A DNA stretch of 64,000 nucleotides, taken from Devosia indica. GTDB taxonomy: Bacteria > Pseudomonadota > Alphaproteobacteria > Rhizobiales > Devosiaceae. Where the stretch lies: assembly GCF_003056405.1 (NCBI RefSeq), contig NZ_PYVZ01000017.1, positions 41,981 through 105,980 of the forward strand, given 5' to 3'. The position numbers and the translations under genes are program-made. Every line of letters starts with the position of its first letter. The first letter of the stretch is position 1. Of the stretch, positions 57,570-64,000 are shown one piece after another. The notes beneath the pieces were generated by a model. The model was not told the DNA's origin and searched no databases. It was given only the letters and a program-made list of their open reading frames with translations.

Positions 57570-57962
57570 TCAATCTTCCGGACTATTGGCCAGCATCCGC
57601 GCAACAAAGTCGCGCACCTCCTCCACCGCCATGCCCAGGTCATCGATCTGCTCGGCACGGAGCGGGCGGCCACCCTCGAGATCTTTTTCAAGGCGCTGCG
57701 CCAGATCGGCAACGCTCCAGGCACCGACACCGGCGGACGCCCCCTTGATCGAATGCAGGTTGATGGCGAGGTCGTCATAGGCCGTGGCGAGCTTGAGCCT
57801 GCCGAAATAAGTGGACAGCGTCGTGTCGAACAGGCGCAGCACTTCCAGTTCTAGATTTTCATCCCCCAGGCACTGCTTGGCCAGATGCACCAAATCGACG
57901 GGCCGGACCGGCCGATGCTGGGATTGAGGAAGCGCTTCCTCGGCAATCGCTCTTTGCGCCAT
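57570..57962 (-). CDS. Free-standing Hpt phosphotransfer protein
   Basis: This 130-residue protein is a single histidine phosphotransfer domain with the phosphoaccepting motif HSIKGASAGVGA (His at residue 70), helices before (LEVLRLFDTTLSTYFGRLKLATAYDDLAINL) and after (VADLAQRLEKDLEGGRPL...DDLGMAVEEVRDFVARML). It is distinct from ChpT, which is larger and kinase-derived, so it is not an obvious part of the CckA relay. No kinase or regulator is adjacent. Its partner is unknown. Confidence 0.85.
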   Translation of the reverse strand: MAQRAIAEEALPQSQHRPVRPVDLVHLAKQCLGDENLELEVLRLFDTTLSTYFGRLKLATAYDDLAINLHSIKGASAGVGAWSVADLAQRLEKDLEGGRPLRAEQIDDLGMAVEEVRDFVARMLANSPED

Positions 57963-58319
57963 TCTGGCTACTCCTGCCTACACCGGCAGGTGCCATGGCC
58001 CCTGCCTTGTGCACAAGCCTAAGGCCCAGGGCGTGAACAGGGGCTTAAGCCACATCTTTGCCTTTGTTTGGCCGTCCAGTCCTTAACGTTTCCCACCCAA
58101 AAATTAACCTTTGGGTAAGAAACCGTTCGGTTTGCATAAAATTGAATGTATGAATGAGCTTTGAACCAGCGCGCGGCGGCGAGGGTTTGTGGGGACGATG
58201 CGGGGCATTTGCATCGAATTGTTCCGGTTTGGCGACCGGCCCGGAAAGGGCCATTATGCCATGACGACTCCTATTGTCCGCCGTGACGCTGTTGTGCCGA
58301 CGCGAGAGTTGTAAAGAGT
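57963..58319. other. Divergent spacer between the Hpt gene and the GPR-like gene
   Basis: This 357-base stretch shows no convincing gene. It contains TTAA motifs including a CtrA-like site with one mismatch (TTAACCTTTGGGTAA, 58104-58118). An A/T-richer stretch around 58095-58160 is a plausible promoter for the GPR-like gene at 58320. The last 100 bases before the gene contain no recognisable ribosome site beyond AAAGAG just upstream. Confidence 0.5.
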
Positions 58320-61300
58320 ATGGCGAAAAATCCGACACCCCAGAACGATCCGGCCGCGCTGGCCTTCTCGGCCGTCGAGGATGCCCTCAAGGACTCCGTG
58401 TTCAATCTGGATCCGCCGGCCCAGCCCGCTCAGGAAAAAAAGACCGAAAAGAAGCCTGACCCGGCGCGCTCCGAGCGGCTGCGCGCCGCCGACCGCATTG
58501 CCCAGCAGGCCGGCACCGTGGCCAATGACGACCGCGTCTCCGCCTCCAAGCTTCTCTACAGCCTGCAGAGCCGGTCCTCGGCCACCCCGACCTGGCTGGC
58601 CCTGCTGCTCTCGGTGCTCTGGATCACTGCTGTTGCGACCGTTGCCTGGATGCGCTTCGGCACGCAGATGCTCGATTTCGGCACTTTTGCCGGCACGATC
58701 GAATTTGTCGCCACCCTGGCCATCATGGTCGTGCCCGTTCTGGGCTTTTTTGCCGTGGCGACCCTGTTCCGCCGCGCCGCCGACCTGCGCAATGCCGCCT
58801 CCTCCATTACTCAGGCCGCCATTCGCCTGGCTGAACCCGAAGTGACTGCTGCCGACAAGGTGGCCTCGGTCGGTCAGGCCGTGCGCCGCGAAGTCAACGC
58901 GCTTGGTGATGGCCTGGAGCGCGCCCTGTCGCGCGCCGGCGAGCTTGAAGTGATGATCCACAACGAGGTCACCGCGCTCGAACGCACCTATTCGGATAAT
59001 GAGTCGCGCATGCGTGCTCTGATCGCCGAACTGGCCAGCCAGCGCGAGAGCGTCTTGACCAATACCGAGCGGGTCCGCGAAGCCATTACCGAGAGCCACA
59101 CCGGCCTCGTCTTCGACCTCGACATGATCAGCCAGCGCATTGCCGGCACCATTGTGGAAAGCGGCGGCAATCTCACCCGCGCGCTCGAGACTGCGGGCAA
59201 TACACTGACCACCGGCTTCTCCGAACGCGCCGACGGTTTTGTTGCCCTGGTCGATAACCGTACGTCCGACTTCCTCGGCGCCCTCGACGAGAGCACTGGA
59301 CGCCTGTCGCTCGGCTTTGAAGATAACGCAGCCGCGATCGGCAAGTCGCTTGACGAGCGGGCCGCCGAGATCAATGCCGGCATTGAGAGCCGCATCAGCA
59401 AGCTCAGCCAGGCACTCGACCACCATGCCGACAGCATTGCGCTGGCCATGGATTCGCGCACCCAGCAACTCGAAGAACGCACCCAGGTCCTGACCGGTAC
59501 CTTTGAAGACCGGACCCGCACCATTGCCGGCCTGATCGAAACGGGCACCGGCAACCTCTCGACGGCTCTGGACGAACGCACCGCTGCCCTTTCCAACCTC
59601 CTCACCGATGGCGGCACCTCGCTGCTCGAACAGCTCCGCACCCGCGGCGAGGAAGTCAGCGAGGCCCTGGCGTCGATTGGTGCCCGCGTCTCCGGCGACA
59701 TCAGCGGCCGTGCCACCGAGGCCGAATTGCTCCTGGCCACTCTCACCCGCCAGCTCGATGAATCCGTATCGATCCAGCTCAACGCGCTCGATAGCCGGCT
59801 GCAATCGGCCATCATCGAGATCAATGGCGCCTTGGACGATACCTCCGAGCGCGCGCGCGAAACCCTGTCCACGGCGGGCCAGGATTCGCTCAGCCTGTTC
59901 GACACCCGCCTGACCGAAATCACCGGCCTGCTCGACGAAAAGCTCCACGCCCTCGACAATGTCATCGGCGACAAGGGCGAGAGCCTGGTGCAGCGCCTTG
60001 ACCAGCAGGGTGTCAATTTCGCCGCTCGTGCCAACGTTCTGGAAATGGCGCTGAACGAGGAATCGGGCCGTTTCAACGATATCGTCGCCGATCGCACCCG
60101 CGAAATGAGCGAAGTGATCGGCGCCAAGACCAAGGCCATCACCGAGACCTTGACCAACCGCACCCAGGAAATCTCCGACAGCCTGGACGGCCACGCCGAA
60201 ATCCTCACCGAAGCGCTCGACAGCCGCACCGGCAAGCTCGACGAAGTGCTCTCGAGCCGCACCATCGAGGTCAGCGACGCCATCATTGCGCGCACTGGTG
60301 AGCTCGAGCAGACCCTGGCCCGCCGCGGCGCCGAGGTCAACGAGGCCATTCGCCTGCGCTCCCAGGAACTGGGCGAGACACTCTCGACCGGCACTCAGGC
60401 CTTCGACAAGGCCATTGCCGGCCGCACCCAGCGCATGGCCGAAACCCTTTCCGGGCAGACCGAACGCTTCGAGACCACGCTCAACCAGACCACCCAGATC
60501 CTGAGCGAAACCATCTCCGAGCGCACCAATGCGCTATCGCTTGAGCTGGAAACCCGCACCGGCGACTTTGCCAACCAGATCGACGAGCGCACCGGCACCC
60601 TGGTATCCCGGCTGGACGAACGCACGAGCACCCTCACCTCCGAGCTCGACCAGCGCACCAGCGCCCTAGCCACCGAGCTCGACCAGCGTACCGCCACGCT
60701 TACCACCGAACTCGATCAGCGCACGACGGCCCTCAACTCCGGTCTCGATGCGCGCACCGGTGCCTTCACCGCGCAACTCGACGAGCGTGCCGAAGGCCTC
60801 ATCTCGCGCCTCGACGAACGCACCCAGGACATGGCAGGCGCGGTCAACACCCGCACCCAGCAGCTCTCCGACGCGCTCAACGCCCGCACCCAGGCGCTGT
60901 CCGACACGCTCTCGACCCACACCGCCTCTATCGGCGAGACCATCGGCCTGCATACCGCCGAGCTGGCCGAAACCCTCGACCAGCATGGCGCCAAGGCCCG
61001 CGACAGCATTGACGGCTCGCTGCGCGAAGTCACCGCGACCATGGAAACCCGGCTCGACGACATGTCGGTGCGCGTTTCGGGCAAGGTTGCCGAGGTCAAT
61101 GACACCCTCGGTGCCGGTCTCGACAATGCCATTGCCCGCATCTCCGATGCCGAGCAGGGCGTTGCCGCCCGCATCGAAAGCGCCAGCGCAACCGTGGGCG
61201 AAAGCGCCCGCCAGGCCGCCGAACTCATCGAGACCGGCGTTACCTCGGCCCGCAAGGCGGTCATCGACATGGTCGACCAGCGCCTGGGCACCCTGCCCGA

Positions 61301-63800
61301 GGCCATCACCGCCCGCGCCGATATCACGGCCGAGCGCCTGGCCGCGCTCAACGCCTCGATCAGCACCTCGATCACCCAGTCCATGGCCGATCTCGAGGCC
61401 GGCGCCGACCGCATAGAGGAGACCATCGCCACCCGCATCACCGCGGCCACCAGCACCATTTCGGCCGATGTCGAAAACACCGCCAACCGCATGGACTCCG
61501 CGGTGCGCAATGCGCTCGAACAGATCCGCATGGCCGCCAGCAATATCGACCAGTTGGTCTCGGTAAAGGCCGTTGGCGCCGCCGACGCCATCGAAGGGCG
61601 CCTGACCACCATCAATCAGTCCGTCGAACAGCACACCAACGCCTTCGCCAACCTGGTCACCGAGAAGTCCGCGCAACTGGAAACCGCCCTGGCCAGCCAC
61701 GGCAATCTGCTGCGCGATGCCCTGGGCGAAAACGCCCGCGAGGCCGAGGAGATCATGTCGGTCTCCACGTCGCGCATCCTGAACGACGTCACCAGCGCGC
61801 TCAACAAGCTCAACGACTCCAACCTGCTGCTGCAGCGCGTGCTGGACGCCTCGACCGCCAATCTAGCGAGCCTGGAAACCAGCGTCGCCCAGCAGACCGC
61901 GAACTATTCCAACACCATGCGCGAAGCCATGGGCCAGACCGAGCAGGCCGGCACCATGGTCACCCAGCATGTCGGCGCCCTGCAGGCCACCATTGCCGGC
62001 ATGGTCGAGCAGTTTTCCACGATGCTTGGCCGTCTCGACGCCGAGGCGTCCGGCCTCACCCAGGCGGCACAGACGCTCGACGCCTCCAGCTCCAATGCGC
62101 TGGAAAATCTCGAGGATCGGCGCGGCGCAATGGATGCGCTGGCGCAGAGCTTTGCCGCCCGTGCCGACGATATCGATGGCCGCATGCGCCTGTTCGCCCA
62201 GTCCATTGCCGATACGGTCAACGACACCGAACGCCGCCTGATCGGCGCCCGCCGCGCCATGGACGAAGCCCTGAACGGCACCACCCATGCGGTCACCGAC
62301 GCCCTGAGCCAGACCACGGCCACCGTCACCCAGGCGCTTGAGCAGAACGCCAACAGTGTCAACGATGCGCTCTATGCCAATAACGAGCGCTTCTCGACCA
62401 CGCTGCAGAGCAATGTCTCGGAGATGGACAACGCCGTTCAGCGCGCCGCCGAAGCCGCAGCCGCTGCGCTCAACCAGACCTCGCAGTCGGTGCGCCTGGC
62501 CCTCAGCGAACAGTCCAGCCAGGTCAATTCGGCCCTCCAGGAAAATGCCGGCCGGGTCAATTCGGCCCTGGACGAGAATGCCAGCCGCGTCAGCGACGTG
62601 CTCGCCTCGACTGCGGGCAGCGTGACCGACGTTCTCACCTCCACCACCAGCACCCTGGCCGACACCATTTCGGACTCGACCAATTCGGTGCGCAATGCCA
62701 TTGCCTCCAATACCGGGCAGCTTCGCCGCGCGCTGGACGAGACCACCGGCGAAGTCACCGGTAAGCTGGGTGAGTTCCACGAGGTCGCCGACAGCGAAGG
62801 CCGCCGCGCCAACCAGGCCCTGCAGGAAGCCCAGCAGCGCATGGTCACCGAAATGCAGCGCGCCATCGAAGAAGCCACCCAGCGCTTTGCCGACACCGCC
62901 CGCGCCATGCGCGAAACGGCCCGCGAAGTGGGTACCGAGCTCGAATCCACCCGCGCCGAACTGGCCCGTGGCGTCAACGAGCTGCCCGAGGAAACCCGCG
63001 CCAGCGCCGCCGCCATGCGCCGCGTCGTGGCCGAGCAGATCGAGGCCCTCTCCGAGCTCAACGCCATCGTGCGCAGCCAACCGGCCAGCCACGACCTGAC
63101 CGACCGCCGCGCCAGCCAGCGGGCCCCGCGTACGCCCGAGCCCCCGGCCTATCAGCCACCGCCGCGCCAGCCCGAGCCGCCGCGTGAGACCTATCGCGCC
63201 GAAGCCCCGCGCCAGACGCTGGTCGATCCGATCCGCCCGGCCGCTATTGTCGAGCAGCCCGCGCCCGCCCCGGCACCCGCTGCCCCTGCTCCCGCGCCCG
63301 CGCCGCAACAGGCCGCCCCTGCTCCCGCGCCCGCGCCGCAACAGGCCGCCCCTGCGCCTACGCCCTCGCCTGCACCGCGCCAAGCCACCGAAGCCGAAGG
63401 CGGCGGCTGGCTGCGCGATGTGCTGCGCAACGCCTCGGCCAAGCAGGCCGGCGGCTCCGCCCCGCAGGCCCTGTCCGGCCTCAGCGAGGAAATCGCCCGC
63501 GCCATCGACGATGCGGCCCTGGGCGAAGCCTGGGCCCGCTACCAGGCCGGCGAAAGCAATGTGTTCACCCGCCGCATCTATACGCTCACCGGCCAGGGCA
63601 CCTATGACGAAGTGCGCAAGCGCATCCAGCGCGACGCCGACTTCGCCCGGACCGCACAGGCCTATATGAGCGAGTTCGAACAACTCCTCAAACGCGCCGC
63701 CGCCGGCCCCAACCCGGCCGCCGAAACCCGCGAATATCTGCTCTCGGACAAGGGCAAGGTCTACACCACCCTCGCCCACGCCAGCGGCCGCCTCGGCTGA
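58320..63800 (+). CDS. Giant polar-growth scaffold, GPR/RgsE-like
   Basis: This 1826-residue protein has a charged N-terminus, two membrane helices (about 92-110 and 127-150), a vast helical apolipoprotein-like region (about 160-1600), a Pro/Ala-rich linker (about 1600-1690) and a conserved-looking C-terminal domain (ALSGLSEEIARAIDDAALGEAWARYQAGESNVFTRRIYTLTGQGTYDEVRKRIQRDADFARTAQAYMSEFEQLL). This layout resembles Growth Pole Ring (GPR) of Agrobacterium and RgsE of Sinorhizobium, which organise unipolar growth. It contains 11-residue RTxxLxxxLDQ-type repeats. The ATG at 58320 directly follows AAAGAGT. Confidence 0.82.
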   Translation: MAKNPTPQNDPAALAFSAVEDALKDSVFNLDPPAQPAQEKKTEKKPDPARSERLRAADRIAQQAGTVANDDRVSASKLLYSLQSRSSATPTWLALLLSVLWITAVATVAWMRFGTQMLDFGTFAGTIEFVATLAIMVVPVLGFFAVATLFRRAADLRNAASSITQAAIRLAEPEVTAADKVASVGQAVRREVNALGDGLERALSRAGELEVMIHNEVTALERTYSDNESRMRALIAELASQRESVLTNTERVREAITESHTGLVFDLDMISQRIAGTIVESGGNLTRALETAGNTLTTGFSERADGFVALVDNRTSDFLGALDESTGRLSLGFEDNAAAIGKSLDERAAEINAGIESRISKLSQALDHHADSIALAMDSRTQQLEERTQVLTGTFEDRTRTIAGLIETGTGNLSTALDERTAALSNLLTDGGTSLLEQLRTRGEEVSEALASIGARVSGDISGRATEAELLLATLTRQLDESVSIQLNALDSRLQSAIIEINGALDDTSERARETLSTAGQDSLSLFDTRLTEITGLLDEKLHALDNVIGDKGESLVQRLDQQGVNFAARANVLEMALNEESGRFNDIVADRTREMSEVIGAKTKAITETLTNRTQEISDSLDGHAEILTEALDSRTGKLDEVLSSRTIEVSDAIIARTGELEQTLARRGAEVNEAIRLRSQELGETLSTGTQAFDKAIAGRTQRMAETLSGQTERFETTLNQTTQILSETISERTNALSLELETRTGDFANQIDERTGTLVSRLDERTSTLTSELDQRTSALATELDQRTATLTTELDQRTTALNSGLDARTGAFTAQLDERAEGLISRLDERTQDMAGAVNTRTQQLSDALNARTQALSDTLSTHTASIGETIGLHTAELAETLDQHGAKARDSIDGSLREVTATMETRLDDMSVRVSGKVAEVNDTLGAGLDNAIARISDAEQGVAARIESASATVGESARQAAELIETGVTSARKAVIDMVDQRLGTLPEAITARADITAERLAALNASISTSITQSMADLEAGADRIEETIATRITAATSTISADVENTANRMDSAVRNALEQIRMAASNIDQLVSVKAVGAADAIEGRLTTINQSVEQHTNAFANLVTEKSAQLETALASHGNLLRDALGENAREAEEIMSVSTSRILNDVTSALNKLNDSNLLLQRVLDASTANLASLETSVAQQTANYSNTMREAMGQTEQAGTMVTQHVGALQATIAGMVEQFSTMLGRLDAEASGLTQAAQTLDASSSNALENLEDRRGAMDALAQSFAARADDIDGRMRLFAQSIADTVNDTERRLIGARRAMDEALNGTTHAVTDALSQTTATVTQALEQNANSVNDALYANNERFSTTLQSNVSEMDNAVQRAAEAAAAALNQTSQSVRLALSEQSSQVNSALQENAGRVNSALDENASRVSDVLASTAGSVTDVLTSTTSTLADTISDSTNSVRNAIASNTGQLRRALDETTGEVTGKLGEFHEVADSEGRRANQALQEAQQRMVTEMQRAIEEATQRFADTARAMRETAREVGTELESTRAELARGVNELPEETRASAAAMRRVVAEQIEALSELNAIVRSQPASHDLTDRRASQRAPRTPEPPAYQPPPRQPEPPRETYRAEAPRQTLVDPIRPAAIVEQPAPAPAPAAPAPAPAPQQAAPAPAPAPQQAAPAPTPSPAPRQATEAEGGGWLRDVLRNASAKQAGGSAPQALSGLSEEIARAIDDAALGEAWARYQAGESNVFTRRIYTLTGQGTYDEVRKRIQRDADFARTAQAYMSEFEQLLKRAAAGPNPAAETREYLLSDKGKVYTTLAHASGRLG
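60585..60830 (+). repeat. Tandem 33-base (11-residue) repeats in the GPR-like gene
   Basis: At least six consecutive 11-residue units follow the pattern R-T-x-x-L-x-x-x-L-D-[E/Q] (RTSTLTSELDQ, RTSALATELDQ, RTATLTTELDQ, RTTALNSGLDA, RTGAFTAQLDE). Codon-level similarity between neighbouring units suggests recent duplication. Hendecad spacing fits apolipoprotein-like or right-handed coiled-coil packing. Confidence 0.8.
63282..63347 (+). repeat. Perfect 33-base tandem duplication in the Pro/Ala linker
   Basis: Two identical 33-base units (63282-63314 and 63315-63347), encoding a Pro/Ala-rich segment ending PQQA, lie head to tail, followed by a partial third. Perfect identity implies a recent slippage or copy event; copy number may vary between strains. 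Confidence 0.85.
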
Positions 63801-63824
63801 GGCTGTTGAGAGCCAGGAAATGCA

Positions 63825-63852
63825 AAAGGCCCCGGAGCAATCCGGGGCCTTT
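63825..63852 (+). terminator. Intrinsic terminator after the GPR-like gene
   Basis: AAAGGCCCCGGA and TCCGGGGCCTTT form a perfect 12-base stem around GCAA, followed by GTTCG. Confidence 0.88.
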
Positions 63853-64000
63853 GTTCGAGTCAGAGGCAGATTTGGGGTGGTTATCGGACTGTCTGCTTTA
63901 CGTCAGTAGTGGGCGAATGCAGACGTGTAGCTTTGGCACACGCTTAGCGGTCTTGTTCGTCGCTCCAACCTTTAGACCACATAAGTCCGATTATGGCCCC
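63853..64000. other. Right-edge sequence without a recognised gene
   Basis: This 148-base stretch has lower coding character than the rest of the window and contains no start or motif that I can support. A gene crossing the right boundary cannot be excluded. Confidence 0.4.

Noticed and set aside
57570..57962. Hpt protein identified as ChpT
   Set aside because: ChpT is about twice this length and kinase-derived; this protein is a simple Hpt domain.
58254..60194. Minus-strand frame of 646 codons over the GPR-like gene
   Set aside because: The Gly/Ala-rich product is a codon-bias shadow of the helical repeat gene on the plus strand.

Overview
The window is GC-rich, densely coding DNA from an alphaproteobacterium. 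I infer the order Hyphomicrobiales (Rhizobiales), Devosia-like. The grounds are a Caulobacter/rhizobial-type flagellar cluster (FliX, FlbT, FlaF, MotE and DUF6468 proteins), the cell-cycle kinase CckA beside flhB, a giant GPR/RgsE-like polar-growth protein, and a CsgH-type curli locus. I saw no tRNA, rRNA, CRISPR array, insertion sequence or phage gene, so this looks like stable chromosome core.

Layout. 1-7.6 kb: cckA (cut by the left edge), then a minus-strand flagellar operon flgB-flgC-fliE-fliQ-fliR-flhB, and divergently fliO-fliP plus a coupled unknown gene. 7.6-14.3 kb: minus-strand fliL-fliM-DUF6468-motE and a 1121-residue periplasmic protein. 14.5-17.8 kb: plus-strand flgF-flgG-flgA-flgH. 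18-22.5 kb: an interlude with a glycine-zipper miniprotein, an M32 carboxypeptidase, a DUF4168 protein, a curli-like locus (curlin, csgH, curlin) and a YciI protein. 22.6-26.2 kb: dksA and fliX (minus), then flgI-flgJ-flgN-like and an unknown gene. 26.4-36.4 kb: two tandem flagellins, flbT and flaF (plus), then flgE-flgK-flgL (minus).

36.6-45 kb: a P-loop ATPase, metA, a Tat-exported PhoX phosphatase with a PHO box, ycjX-ycjF, arsR-arsH and an EAL protein. 45.1-51.9 kb: sulfite/sulfate reduction genes (siroheme synthase, DUF2849, sulfite reductase, an APS/PAPS reductase fused to DUF934) with a ferredoxin-NADP reductase and two paralogous ferredoxins, probably the electron supply because no cysJ is present. 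51.9-58 kb: a methyltransferase, prfC, an AraC regulator, an epoxide hydrolase, an Omp25-like protein and a free Hpt protein. 58.3-63.8 kb: the 1826-residue GPR-like protein.

Regulatory logic. By eye I found CtrA-type boxes (TTAA-N7-TTAA) at four places: flgB/fliO, fliX/flgI, the second flagellin, and the Omp25-like gene. Four further sites carry one mismatch. Sigma-54 -24/-12 elements precede flgE, flgI and flgF. With cckA, fliX, flbT and flaF also present, the window appears to encode a Caulobacter-like cell-cycle-tied flagellar hierarchy. All functions are inferred from sequence recognition; no database search was run.
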